From Brevundimonas sp. UBA7664 (lineage in GTDB: Bacteria; Pseudomonadota; Alphaproteobacteria; Caulobacterales; Caulobacteraceae), in assembly GCF_002483305.1 (NCBI RefSeq), contig NZ_DLHQ01000026.1, positions 1-64,000 of the forward strand: a stretch of DNA of 64,000 nucleotides, given 5' to 3'. A model generated the notes under the pieces. It saw nothing but the letters and a program-made list of their open reading frames with translations. It was not told the DNA's origin and ran no database searches. The first letter of the stretch is position 1. Every line of letters starts with the position of its first letter. The position numbers were made by a program, and so were the translations under genes. This document shows, in pieces, positions 27,830 to 36,467 of this stretch.

Positions 27830-28255
27830 TCAGTCCGCCGGCCCGGCTGCGGGCGCGGCCTTGTGCGCGCCCCAGATCACGCCCGAGATCAGGCACAGCA
27901 AGACCGCGTCGCCCCAGACATAGTAGGCCGTGACATAGGCCCACTGATCGAGCTCACGGAAGCGAACGAAGGCCAGGTGGTTGGCCATGAGCAGGAACTG
28001 GAACGCGGCCGCCCAGATCGTCCACTGGCGTTTCGAATAGAGGGCCAGATACAGCAGGAACAGCATGGTTGCGCCGTCGAGCCCGATGATGACCCAGGGC
28101 GGCTCGGCATGGTTGAACGGCGCGACGAAGGCCGTCCCGATCCAGACCAGGACCAGAGCGGCCGCCGTTGCGCGTTCCCACCCGCCGCCGCGCCAGAACG
28201 CGAGCGCTGCGGACACGATCAGCAGGCCCAGGGAAACCGCATAGATGGGCGACAT
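27830..28255 (-). CDS. Four-helix membrane protein of unknown function
   Basis: This 141-residue inner-membrane protein has four predicted helices, a conserved-looking FNHAEPPWVIIGLDGATMLF loop and a NHLAFVRFRELDQWAYVTAY segment. No transport or enzyme motif is seen. It follows the 28274-28621 gene by 18 nt and the LuxR-type regulator gene by a further 30 nt, so the three probably form one operon. Confidence 0.65.
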   Translation of the reverse strand: MSPIYAVSLGLLIVSAALAFWRGGGWERATAAALVLVWIGTAFVAPFNHAEPPWVIIGLDGATMLFLLYLALYSKRQWTIWAAAFQFLLMANHLAFVRFRELDQWAYVTAYYVWGDAVLLCLISGVIWGAHKAAPAAGPAD

Positions 28256-28273
28256 ATCCCCGGCATCGCCAAA

Positions 28274-28621
28274 TCAGGCCACGAGCGCAAGCCCCACCGG
28301 CCGCGGGACGGGGTCTTCCAGCTTCTCCATGCCGCCCATCCGGACGCCGCGGTAGGAGGTCGACCGCTTTACATCCGCCAAGGCCTCGTGAAGCGCGACC
28401 ATCGCGCGCTGGGCCCCGACCTGGGCCGCGACGGCGTCGGCGAGGGCGTCGAAGGCCGCCTGGCCCACCGTGGCCGAGAGACCGGCCTCGCGGCGGCTTC
28501 GCGTCAAGGACTGGGCCAGCTGGCCCAACTGGCTGACGGCCTCGTCCTGGCTGGCTTCGGCCTGGAACAGGTCCGACGCCAGGCGCGCGACAACGGCCGC
28601 TGCATGTTCGCTGCGTTTCAT
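28274..28621 (-). CDS. Small helical protein of unknown function
   Basis: A 115-residue soluble protein, mostly helical (ASQDEAVSQLGQLAQSLTRS; FDALADAVAAQVGAQRAMVA) with a basic C-terminal tail containing YRGVRMGG. No family is recognised. It lies between the LuxR-type regulator and the four-helix membrane protein in a likely operon. Confidence 0.6.
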   Translation of the reverse strand: MKRSEHAAAVVARLASDLFQAEASQDEAVSQLGQLAQSLTRSRREAGLSATVGQAAFDALADAVAAQVGAQRAMVALHEALADVKRSTSYRGVRMGGMEKLEDPVPRPVGLALVA

Positions 28622-28651
28622 TGGCTCACCTATCTTGAGAGGCAGCGCGGA

Positions 28652-29284
28652 TCAGCCGCCGTATCGGATGCCTTGCAGGATGAAGGCGAACCGCTCCGCA
28701 CCTATGACGCTCGTCAGGGCCAGAACGGCTACTGCCGCAATGGCGAAGACGAACAGGATGCGGCCGAGGTGTTCATGTCCGATTCCACCGGCTGGAAGCC
28801 TGAGTCCAGCAAGGCTGCTCCAATGTGGAGTATCTCCCTGAACGTGCATTCGGGTGAGAGAAACGTCGCCTGTTTGCGCGTGCCTTCCACCAGATGCTGA
28901 ACCATCATCCGTTTCATCGGCGTATCCGCCAGCGCCAGGAGCACCGTCTGCAGTTGCGCCCAGCTGATGTCTGGCACCCGTCCTTCGGTATCGGTCATGT
29001 GTCACCCCGTTCGCCCTGTCAGAGGACGCGCTGAAGGGGTCGGAAGCGATTGGGGCCGGTTCGGATACCGAGTCGTTCGGAACGGTTTGATCCGCGATCA
29101 GCAGCAGGGCGGCGTCGACGCGGCCCGACGCCTTCAGCTTGCGCGCGGCGTTCTCGCAATGGCGATCGACGGTGGCGGGCTTGATGCCGAGGCGGCGCGC
29201 GATCTGTTTGGAATTCAGATGGGCGTGGACGAGGCGCAGGCATTCACGCTCGCGGTCGGTCAGTCGGTCTGTACGGCTCGGCAT
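28652..29284 (-). CDS. LuxR-type HTH regulator with C-terminal membrane helix
   Basis: Residues 1-65 form a LuxR/FixJ-type DNA-binding domain: DRLTDRERECLRLVHAHLNS, KQIARRLGIKPATVDRHCEN, AARKLKASGRVDAALLL. The frame then runs open to a C-terminal membrane helix (GRILFVFAIAAVAVLALTSV). HTH proteins of this size with a terminal helix are frequent in sphingomonads and Caulobacterales. Between residues about 95 and 170, third-position GC drops, while a second frame (28729-28998) looks better. ATG 29284 follows GGGGGG. Either the middle is a genuine low-complexity linker, or the locus holds overlapping or frameshifted genes. Confidence 0.6.
   Translation of the reverse strand: MPSRTDRLTDRERECLRLVHAHLNSKQIARRLGIKPATVDRHCENAARKLKASGRVDAALLLIADQTVPNDSVSEPAPIASDPFSASSDRANGVTHDRYRRTGARHQLGATADGAPGAGGYADETDDGSASGGRHAQTGDVSLTRMHVQGDTPHWSSLAGLRLPAGGIGHEHLGRILFVFAIAAVAVLALTSVIGAERFAFILQGIRYGG
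28729..28998 (-). CDS. Possible overlapping gene inside the LuxR-type locus
   Basis: ATG 28998 opens an 89-residue frame with natural-looking sequence (ISWAQLQTVLLALADTPMKR, MMVQHLVEGTRKQATFLSPE) and GC-rich third codon positions, in contrast to the other frame over the same bases. GGGGTG lies 6 nt before the ATG. The last 17 residues (low-complexity Ser/Ala) overlap the membrane-helix coding stretch of the larger gene and look less real. No family is recognised. Confidence 0.4.
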   Translation of the reverse strand: MTDTEGRVPDISWAQLQTVLLALADTPMKRMMVQHLVEGTRKQATFLSPECTFREILHIGAALLDSGFQPVESDMNTSAASCSSSPLRQ

Positions 29285-29408
29285 ACATCGCCCCCCGGCT
29301 CTCCGGAGAACCTTAACCACGGGCGTGAGGACACCGAAACGGGAATCTCGCACGCTGCGCGCAATCGGCGCTTGCCTACGCCGAAGGGCGTGTGGGACGA
29401 AATCGCGA

Positions 29409-29482
29409 TGGAGGCCTGACCGAGAATCGAACTCGGGTGCAAGGATTTGCAGTCCTCTGCGTAACCACTCCGCCATCAGGCC
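29409..29482 (-). tRNA. tRNA-Cys (anticodon GCA)
   Basis: The minus strand folds as a 74-nt tRNA with acceptor GGCCTGA/TCAGGCC, anticodon stem around CTGCAAA with anticodon GCA, T-loop GTTCGATTC, discriminator T (U73, the identity base of tRNA-Cys) and an encoded CCA. Confidence 0.97.
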
Positions 29483-29537
29483 CTGGGCCGTTTGGAACGG
29501 CCGCGCCATCGCGAGGGGCGTTCGCTATCAGATCGGA

Positions 29538-29566
29538 TTGTCCCTCGCAACGCACAGACCTATAAG
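29538..29566 (+). promoter_or_regulatory. Housekeeping promoter upstream of the PCMT-like gene
   Basis: TTGTCCC (29538-29544), a 14-nt spacer and CCTATAAG (29559-29566) fit the Caulobacter housekeeping consensus. Initiation near 29573 would give a leader of about 49 nt before ATG 29622. Confidence 0.5.
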
Positions 29567-29621
29567 CGCGCCAGATTTCCCGGCCGCCGCCGGGCGCCCT
29601 CAGCCGCAGGATCGTTGCTCC

Positions 29622-30251
29622 ATGGATTTCGCCGCAGCCCGCAAGGTCATGGTCGACAGCCAGATCCGCGTGAACGACGTCACCGACCGCGCCCTGCAGG
29701 CGGCGCTGCTGGCCGTTCCGCGCGAGCGCTTCCTGCCGCAGGAGCGGGCCTGGTCCGCCTATGCCGAGATAGAGCCCGAGATCGCGGGAGAACGCCGGCT
29801 GATGATGGCGCGCGACCTGTCGAAACTGCTGATGGCGCTGGACGCCCGGCAGGGCGAGACGGCCCTGGCCCTGGCGGCGCCCTATGCCGCGGCGGTTCTG
29901 GCGGAACTGGGCCTCGAGGTCACGGCCCAGGAATCCGACGCTGCCGTGTTCGAGGTGGTCGGCGAGGTTCTGGCGGAGGCGGGCGTCAGCACGGTCGTCG
30001 GCCCGCTGGCGGCGCCGACGGGCGGCGAGCATGACGTGATCATCTGCGAAGGCGCGATTCCCGGCCGGCCCGACGCCTGGCTTAAGGCCCTGAAGGTCGG
30101 CGGCCGGCTGGCGGTCGTCGAGCGGGCCGGGCCGGTGGGCAAGGCCGTGCTGTATGTGCGCGGCGAACAGGGTGTTTCCCGCCGCGAATTGTTCAACGCC
30201 GCGCCGCCGATGCTGGCGGAACTCTCGCCCGAACCTATCTTCGCGCTGTAG
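29622..30251 (+). CDS. PCMT-family protein (isoaspartyl methyltransferase-like) with degenerate SAM motif
   Basis: The 209-residue protein follows the protein-L-isoaspartate methyltransferase pattern: ARKVMVDSQIRVNDVTDRAL, VPRERFLPQERAWSAYAEIE, MMARDLSKLLMAL, and the C-terminal EHDVIICEGAIP / LKVGGRLAVVE. Motif I, normally VLDVGCGTGY for SAM binding, reads ALALAAPYAAAVLAELG, lacking the glycine loop. The equivalent gene upstream of tolC in other alphaproteobacteria keeps the loop, as I recall. It may have lost methyl transfer. ATG 29622 fits the family N-terminus; tolC follows 129 nt later. Confidence 0.82.
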   Translation: MDFAAARKVMVDSQIRVNDVTDRALQAALLAVPRERFLPQERAWSAYAEIEPEIAGERRLMMARDLSKLLMALDARQGETALALAAPYAAAVLAELGLEVTAQESDAAVFEVVGEVLAEAGVSTVVGPLAAPTGGEHDVIICEGAIPGRPDAWLKALKVGGRLAVVERAGPVGKAVLYVRGEQGVSRRELFNAAPPMLAELSPEPIFAL

Positions 30252-30380
30252 TTTCCCGAGGGCCGACGGACTTCACCGGCGGGCGCGTGAAAAAAACTTA
30301 ACTGGCGTGGGCGCAAACCGTCCCCCATCAGACCTACGAGATATGAAGGGCGCGCCTCCCCGCGCCAGGCAGGAACAGAC

Positions 30381-31862
30381 ATGCTGAAACGTTCGCGCGC
30401 GCTCGCCTCGGTCGCCATCATCGCCGTCATGACCGGCATGGGCGCGCCCGCCTGGGCGGAAACGCTGCAGGAAGCCCTGGCGCTGGCCTATCAGACCAAT
30501 CCCTCGCTGCTGGCCCAGCGGGCCAACCAGAGGGCGCTGGATGAGTCCATCGTCCAGGCGCGGGCCGGGCTTCGGCCGTCGCTCGACGTGACGGTCAGCG
30601 CCAACTATGCGCGCACCTACAGCGACTCGCTCGGGAACTCCGAAAGCGACACCGGCGGCGTCAGCCTCGGCCTGTCGCAGACCCTCTGGTCGGGCGGCCG
30701 CATCGGCCACGGCATCTCGGCGGCGGAGGCCAACATCCTGGCTGGGCGCGAGGACCTGCGCGACATCGAACAGACCGTCCTGGCCTCGGTCATCCAGGCC
30801 TATGCCGATGTGATCCGCGACACCGAAATCCTGTCCATTCGCGAGTCCAATCTGGGCGTGTTGCAACGCCAGCTGGAAGAAGCCTCGGCGCGGTTCGAGG
30901 TCGGCGAGATCACCCGCACCGATGTGGCCCAGTCCGAATCGCGGCTGGCCCAGTCCGAGGCCGACCTGGCCAACGCCCGGGCCCAGCTCTCGGTGTCCCG
31001 CGCGACCTATGCCGCGGTCGTCGGTCAGGCGCCGGGCGACCTGGCGCCGATGCCGGTGCTGCCGGGCATACCGACCGACTTCGACAACGCCCTCGATGTG
31101 GCCCTGCTCGACAATCCCGGCATCCGCTCGGCCGGCTACAGCCTGCGGGCGGCCGAGGCCAACGTCGCGGCGGCCAAGGCGGAGTACATGCCGTCGGCCC
31201 GGCTGACCGCTTCCTATGGCGGATCGGCCGGCGATCTCGGCAATCTGAACGACATCGCCGACGAGACGCGCTTCCAGGCCGGAGCCACCATCTCGGTGCC
31301 GCTGTTCACCGGCGGGCTGAACGGTTCGCGCGTCGCCCAGGCCCTCGAACGGGCCAATGCGGCCCAGATCAATGTCGAGGGCGAACGCCGCAGCACCCTG
31401 CAGGCCGTCAGCTCGGCCTATGCCCAGTCGATTTCGGCCCGGGCCACGCTCCAGGCGGGCGAGGAAGCCGTCCGCGCCGCAACCGTGGCCGCAGAGGGCG
31501 TGCGGCAGGAGGCCCAGGTCGGCCTGCGCACCACTCTCGACGTGCTCAACCAGGAGCTGGAGCTGCGCTCGGCCCAGGTCACCCTGGCCAGCGCCCGGCG
31601 CAATGAATACGTCGCCCAGGCCAATCTTCTGGCCTCCATGGGCCGGCTGGAAGGTCAGGATCTGGACGCCGCCATGACCGTCTATGACCCCGCCGCCAAC
31701 TATAACCATGTGCGCAACCGCGGCGGTCTGCCGTGGGACGGTCTGGTCGAGACGATCGACCGTCTGGCCGCGCCGCCGGTCGTACCGGCCAATGACGCGG
31801 CCGATGCGCCGATCGATACCCAGCTGAAGTCCGAAGTCGTGCAGACCGCGCCTCGCGACTGA
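30381..31862 (+). CDS. tolC: TolC family outer-membrane efflux/secretion channel
   Basis: The 493-residue precursor has a signal peptide (cleavage after GAPAWA) and the TolC/OEP repeat architecture: ETLQEALALAYQTNPSLLAQ starts repeat 1, and FDNALDVALLDNPGIRSAGY starts repeat 2 near residue 235. Each holds a helical pair and beta-strands (SVSANYARTYSD-type strand; LTASYGGSAGDL). The 60-residue C-terminal tail is polar and is probably periplasmic. It forms the trimeric exit duct for RND pumps or type I secretion. Confidence 0.93.
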   Translation: MLKRSRALASVAIIAVMTGMGAPAWAETLQEALALAYQTNPSLLAQRANQRALDESIVQARAGLRPSLDVTVSANYARTYSDSLGNSESDTGGVSLGLSQTLWSGGRIGHGISAAEANILAGREDLRDIEQTVLASVIQAYADVIRDTEILSIRESNLGVLQRQLEEASARFEVGEITRTDVAQSESRLAQSEADLANARAQLSVSRATYAAVVGQAPGDLAPMPVLPGIPTDFDNALDVALLDNPGIRSAGYSLRAAEANVAAAKAEYMPSARLTASYGGSAGDLGNLNDIADETRFQAGATISVPLFTGGLNGSRVAQALERANAAQINVEGERRSTLQAVSSAYAQSISARATLQAGEEAVRAATVAAEGVRQEAQVGLRTTLDVLNQELELRSAQVTLASARRNEYVAQANLLASMGRLEGQDLDAAMTVYDPAANYNHVRNRGGLPWDGLVETIDRLAAPPVVPANDAADAPIDTQLKSEVVQTAPRD

Positions 31863-32036
31863 TCCGGGACCGGTCGCCCGCGGGGCGACTCGCGGCGCTG
31901 TGTGTTAACCTGTGACGCGAAAACGCCCGTTGATTCCAGCGGCCTGAGATGCGACGACAGGACGTGGGAGGGGGCTCCTCTTCCGCGCCGCAATTGGACT
32001 TGAACGTGCGTTCGCCGCGCGCACCGGGGTTTCGAC

Positions 32037-32648
32037 ATGACCGATCAGACCGCCCAGGAACCGACGATGGAGGAAATCCTGGCGTCGATCCGCCGGATCA
32101 TCTCCGAAGACGACGCCCCGGCTGAAACCGCCCCGGTCGCTGCCGCGCCCGCGCCGGACCCGGAGCCAGAACCGGTCGTCTCTCCGGCCCTGATGGACGA
32201 GACGCCGTCGATGGAAGAGCCGGCCGCGGATGACGACGTGCTGGAGCTGACCGACGCCTATGAGGCCCCTGCGGCCGAAAGCCTCGGCGACCTCGACATC
32301 TCGGCGGCCGAGCCGTTCCCGAGCGCGCCGGTCAGCGAGTCGGTCTTCACCGAGGAGCCGGTCGAGGTTCACACGCCCGAGCATCCCTCCATCCCGACGA
32401 CGACCTACGACAGCCTGGTCGGCGACAGCGCCGCGGCCAGCGCCGCCTCGGCCTTCGCCGGTTTCGCCTCCACGATCAGGAAGCCCGAACCCATGGAACC
32501 CCCGACCGGAACCGGCCCGACCCTGGATGAACTGGCCCGCTCGCTGCTGCGGCCGATGCTGAAGGACTGGCTGGACGCCAATCTGCCGGCCATCGTCGAG
32601 GCCCAGGTACGCAAGGAAGTCGAACGCATCGCCCGCAACGCCGGCTGA
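32037..32648 (+). CDS. popZ: Polar organizing protein PopZ
   Basis: PopZ self-assembles into a polar matrix that anchors the chromosome origin through ParB and recruits cell-cycle kinases. The 203-residue protein has the two diagnostic ends: TMEEILASIRRIISED at residues 10-25, and LDELARSLLRPMLKDWLDAN / LPAIVEAQVRKEVERIAR near the C-terminus (DUF2497). The middle, residues 26-130, is an acidic Pro/Glu/Ala/Asp-rich disordered region. valS follows directly, as in Caulobacter. A terminator hairpin lies 37 nt after the stop. Confidence 0.95.
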   Translation: MTDQTAQEPTMEEILASIRRIISEDDAPAETAPVAAAPAPDPEPEPVVSPALMDETPSMEEPAADDDVLELTDAYEAPAAESLGDLDISAAEPFPSAPVSESVFTEEPVEVHTPEHPSIPTTTYDSLVGDSAAASAASAFAGFASTIRKPEPMEPPTGTGPTLDELARSLLRPMLKDWLDANLPAIVEAQVRKEVERIARNAG

Positions 32649-32684
32649 CTTCACCCGCGACCCGATCAAGGCTAGATCATTTCG

Positions 32685-32712
32685 GGGCGGCTCCAGTCGG
32701 GGCCGCCCTTTC
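32685..32712 (+). terminator. Terminator after popZ
   Basis: GGGCGGC / GCCGCCC with a 10-nt loop is followed by TTTCTCTTT. It probably separates popZ from valS, which starts 74 nt further on. Confidence 0.65.
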
Positions 32713-32785
32713 TCTTTGTCTACCGCCCTCATGCAGCGACGCGCCGCGCGCGGAGCGGTAGGGAACCAAAAAAAGACCCTTCCCA

Positions 32786-35503
32786 ATGCTCGACAAGACC
32801 TTTGACCCGTCCGCCGCCGAACCCCGCCTGTACGCGATGTGGGAGGCGAGCGGCCTGTTCGCGCCGAAGACCGACGGGGCCGCCGAAGCCTATTCGATCG
32901 TCATTCCGCCGCCGAACGTGACGGGGTCGCTGCACATCGGCCATGCGCTGAACAACACGCTGCAGGACATCCTGGCCCGCTATCACCGGATGCAGGGCAA
33001 GGCGGTGCTGTGGCTGCCGGGAACGGACCATGCCGGCATCGCCACCCAGATGGTGGTCGAGCGCCAGCTGGCCGCCGCCGGCAATGTCGGGCGGCGCGAG
33101 ATGGGCCGCGAGGCCTTCGTCGAGAAGATCTGGGAATGGAAGGCGACCAGCGCCGGTTCGATCCAGAACCAGCTGCGCCGGCTGGGGTCGTCGTGTGACT
33201 GGTCGCGCGAGCGGTTCACCCTCGATCCGACGCTTCAGGACGCCGTGCGCAAGGTCTTCGTCCAGTTGCACAAGGAAGGCCTGATCTATCGCGACAAGCG
33301 GCTGGTGAACTGGGACCCGCATTTCCAGACCGCCATCTCGGACCTCGAGGTCGAGCAGCGCGAGATGGACGGGTCCTACTGGCATTTCGCCTATCCGCTG
33401 GCCGACGGCGTGACCTATGAGCACCCGGCGGCCTTCGACGACGAGGGCAAGGCCACGGAGTGGGAGACGCGCGACTATATCGTCGTCGCCACGACCCGGC
33501 CCGAGACCATGCTGGGCGACACCGGCGTGGCCGTGCATCCGGACGACGCGCGCTACGCGGGGCTGGTCGGCAAGTTCGTGACCCTGCCGATCGTCGGCCG
33601 ACGCATTCCGATCGTCGCCGACGCCTACGCCGATCCGACCAAGGGCTCGGGCGCGGTGAAGATCACGCCGGCGCATGACTTCAACGACTTCCAGGTCGGC
33701 AAGCGGGCCGGGCTGGCGGCGCTGAACGTCATGGACGCCTTCGGCCGCATCACCGCCGCCGATACGCCCGACGTGCCCGCCGACTACGAGGGTATGGACC
33801 GCTTCGCCGCGCGCAAGGCCATCGTGGCCCGCGCCGAGGCTGAAGGCTGGCTGAAGGACATCGAGAAGACGCGCCACGTGATCCCGCACGGCGACCGCTC
33901 GGGCGTGGTCATCGAGCCGTGGATGACCGACCAGTGGTACGTCGACGCCCACACCCTGGCCCAGCCGGCCATCAAGGCGGTGGAGCAGGGCGACACGGTC
34001 TTCGAGCCGAAGTCCTACGAGAAGATCTATTTCGAATGGCTGCGCAACATCGAGCCGTGGTGCATCTCGCGCCAGCTGTGGTGGGGTCACCGCATCCCGG
34101 CCTGGTATGACGCCGACGGCAACATCTACGTCGCCGAGAACGAGGCCGAAGCTATCGCCCAGGCCGGCGGCAAGGCGCTGACGCAGGACGAGGACGTCCT
34201 CGACACCTGGTTCAGCTCGGCCCTGTGGCCGTTCTCGACCATGGGCTGGCCGGAGGACACGGAAGACCTGCGCCGCTTCTATCCGACGAGCGATCTGGTG
34301 ACGGCTGCTGACATCATTTTCTTCTGGGTCGCCCGGATGATGATGATGGGGCTTCACTTCATGGATGAGGTTCCGTTCAAACGGGTCATCATCAATGGCC
34401 TGGTCCGCGACGAGAAGGGCCAGAAGATGAGCAAGTCGAAGGGGAACGTCATCGACCCACTGACCATCATCGACGAGCTCGGGGCCGATCCGCTGCGCTT
34501 CACCATGGCCATTCTGTCGGGCACGCGGGACATCAAACTGTCGCGCCAACGGATTGAAGGCTATCGCAATTTCGGCACCAAGCTGTGGAACGCCGCCCGC
34601 TTCGCCCAGATGAACGAGGCGCGGCGGGTCGAGGGCTTCGACCCGGCGGCGGTCGAGCAGACGCTGAACCGCTGGGTCCGGGACGAGCTGGTCAAGGCGG
34701 AGCGCGAGGTGGCCGTCGCCATCGAGGGCGGCCGGTTCGACGACGCCGCCTCGGCCCTCTACCGGTTCGTCTGGAACGTCTTCTGCGACTGGTATCTGGA
34801 ACTGGCCAAGCCGGTGTTTACCGGCGCCGACGAGGCCGCCAGGGCCGAGACCCGGGCGATGACGGCGTGGACGCTCGACCAGACGCTGAAGCTGATGCAC
34901 CCCATCATGCCCTTCATCACCGAAGATCTGTGGGACAATCTGGCGACGGAAGGCGCGCCGCGCGCCGAGGCCACGCTGATCGGCGCGGCCTGGCCGGACC
35001 TGCCCGACGCCTGGCTCGACGCCGCCGCTTCGGAAGAGATCAACTGGCTGATCCAGTCGGTCACCCAGATCCGCTCCAGCCGCGCCGAGATCGGCATCCC
35101 CCCCGGCGCCAGACTGACCCTGGCCCTCTACAATCCGTCGGCGGACGTGGCCGCGCGGTTCGAACGGCACGGCGATCTGTTGCGCGGCCTGGCCCGGCTG
35201 GAGGCGATCACCACGGTGGGCGTGCAGCCGGAGGGATCGATCTCGATCCTGATCGGCGGCGCCTCGGCCTTCCTGCCCCTCGCCGGGCTGGTCGACATCG
35301 GGGCCGAGCGGACGCGGCTGACGCGCGAGATCGCCGCCTTCGACAGCGACATCGACCATGTGAACAAGAAGCTGGGCAACCCGAACTTCGTCGGCCGCGC
35401 CGCGCCCGAGGTGGTTGAGGAGCAACGCGAGAAACTGGCCGAGGCCGAGGCTGGGCGGGCCAAGCTGCAGGCGGCGCTGGCGCGGCTGGACGCGGTGGGG
35501 TGA
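32786..35503 (+). CDS. valS: Valine-tRNA ligase
   Basis: The 905-residue class I synthetase has PPPNVTGSLHIGHALNNTLQ (HIGH motif near residue 50), the editing domain (ATTRPETMLGDTGVAVHPDD near residue 235), LSRQ-type binding and GQKMSKSKGNVIDPL near residue 545. It ends in the ValS-specific coiled coil that contacts tRNA (DIGAERTRLTREIAAFDSDI, VVEEQREKLAEAEAGRAKLQ). Length is normal. Its TGA is overlapped by the tlyA GTG start. Confidence 0.98.
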   Translation: MLDKTFDPSAAEPRLYAMWEASGLFAPKTDGAAEAYSIVIPPPNVTGSLHIGHALNNTLQDILARYHRMQGKAVLWLPGTDHAGIATQMVVERQLAAAGNVGRREMGREAFVEKIWEWKATSAGSIQNQLRRLGSSCDWSRERFTLDPTLQDAVRKVFVQLHKEGLIYRDKRLVNWDPHFQTAISDLEVEQREMDGSYWHFAYPLADGVTYEHPAAFDDEGKATEWETRDYIVVATTRPETMLGDTGVAVHPDDARYAGLVGKFVTLPIVGRRIPIVADAYADPTKGSGAVKITPAHDFNDFQVGKRAGLAALNVMDAFGRITAADTPDVPADYEGMDRFAARKAIVARAEAEGWLKDIEKTRHVIPHGDRSGVVIEPWMTDQWYVDAHTLAQPAIKAVEQGDTVFEPKSYEKIYFEWLRNIEPWCISRQLWWGHRIPAWYDADGNIYVAENEAEAIAQAGGKALTQDEDVLDTWFSSALWPFSTMGWPEDTEDLRRFYPTSDLVTAADIIFFWVARMMMMGLHFMDEVPFKRVIINGLVRDEKGQKMSKSKGNVIDPLTIIDELGADPLRFTMAILSGTRDIKLSRQRIEGYRNFGTKLWNAARFAQMNEARRVEGFDPAAVEQTLNRWVRDELVKAEREVAVAIEGGRFDDAASALYRFVWNVFCDWYLELAKPVFTGADEAARAETRAMTAWTLDQTLKLMHPIMPFITEDLWDNLATEGAPRAEATLIGAAWPDLPDAWLDAAASEEINWLIQSVTQIRSSRAEIGIPPGARLTLALYNPSADVAARFERHGDLLRGLARLEAITTVGVQPEGSISILIGGASAFLPLAGLVDIGAERTRLTREIAAFDSDIDHVNKKLGNPNFVGRAAPEVVEEQREKLAEAEAGRAKLQAALARLDAVG

Positions 35504-36237
35504 GCAAGACCCGGCTCGACCAGCTGCTGGTTGCGCGCGGTCTGGCCGAGAGCCGGTCGCGGGCCAAGGCGGCGATCGAGGCGGGCGGGGTGACGGTCGA
35601 CGGCGCCCCGGCCCGGGCGGCGTCCCAGGCCGTGGGCGAGGATGCGGTCGTGTTCTATGCCGACGCCCACCGCTGGGTCGGGCGCGGGGCCCTGAAGCTG
35701 GACCACGCCCTGACGCTGTGGCCGGTGGCGGTCGAGGGGCGGACGGTGCTGGACATCGGCGCCTCGACCGGCGGCTTCACCGAGGTCTGCCTGTCACGCG
35801 GCGCGGCGCGCGTCTTCGCGGTGGATGTCGGGTCGGGCCAGATGCACGCGCGGGTGGCCGGCGATCCGCGGGTGGTCAATCTGGAGCACACCGACGCGCG
35901 GGACCTGGCGCCCGATCTGATCCCCGAGACCCCGGGCCTGATCGTCTGCGACGCCAGCTTCATCGGCCTCGCCAAGGTGCTGCCGGCGGCCCTGTCGCTC
36001 GCCGCGCCGGGCGCGGATCTGGTCACCCTGGTCAAGCCGCAGTTCGAGGCGGGGGGACCGGGGGGGACGAAGAAGGGCGTGGTCAGGGACTCCGCCGCGC
36101 AGCAGGCGGCGCTGACGTCGGTATCTGTATGGCTGGAAGGCGAGGGCTGGGCCGTGCAGGCGTCGGCGGAAAGCCCGATCACCGGCGCGGACGGGAATGT
36201 GGAGTTTCTCTTGTGGGCGAGGCGCGGCGGAGCCTGA
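35500..36237 (+). CDS. tlyA: TlyA-family rRNA methyltransferase
   Basis: The 245-residue protein has an N-terminal S4 RNA-binding domain (RLDQLLVARGLAESRSRAKA, GGVTVDGAPARAA) and an RrmJ/FtsJ-like methyltransferase domain: VLDIGASTGGFTEV (SAM loop), FAVDVGSGQMH, IVCDASFIGL and LVKPQFEAG. TlyA 2'-O-methylates 16S and/or 23S rRNA. GTG 35500 overlaps the valS stop (GTGA), so the two are translationally coupled. Confidence 0.93.
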   Translation: MSKTRLDQLLVARGLAESRSRAKAAIEAGGVTVDGAPARAASQAVGEDAVVFYADAHRWVGRGALKLDHALTLWPVAVEGRTVLDIGASTGGFTEVCLSRGAARVFAVDVGSGQMHARVAGDPRVVNLEHTDARDLAPDLIPETPGLIVCDASFIGLAKVLPAALSLAAPGADLVTLVKPQFEAGGPGGTKKGVVRDSAAQQAALTSVSVWLEGEGWAVQASAESPITGADGNVEFLLWARRGGA

Positions 36238-36265
36238 AGCCCGTCGCCGGATCGCATGCGCTCAG

Positions 36266-36320
36266 CCTCCACCCCTCCACCATGCTTCGCATGGTCCCCC
36301 TCCCCATTGCATGGGGAGGA
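36266..36320. repeat. REP-like palindromic repeat unit
   Basis: A CACCC tail, hairpin 2 (ACCATGC-ttc-GCATGGT) and hairpin 1 (CCTCCCC-attgcat-GGGGAGG) follow tlyA. This is the two-hairpin architecture of the units at 3536-3710, in reverse orientation and with different stem sequences. The next 60 nt (to about 36365) hold a further GC-rich stretch with no recognised element. Confidence 0.75.
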
Positions 36321-36377
36321 GACGAGACGCGCTCAAGCAGCGAGCGGCCGCGTCGCGAGCGATAGCGCCCCAAAAAG

Positions 36378-36410
36378 GAAAAACCCCCGGTGGATTGCTC
36401 CACCGGGGGT
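36378..36410 (-). terminator. Terminator for the glycine-zipper gene
   Basis: ACCCCCGGTGGA / TCCACCGGGGGT with a 4-nt loop forms a 12-bp stem; on the minus strand it is followed by a T5 run. It ends the gene at 36468-37106. Confidence 0.9.
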
Positions 36411-36467
36411 CTCCGTCACGTCGCCGATCGACAGGGGGGCTGAAAAATAATCGGCGACGCAATTCGG

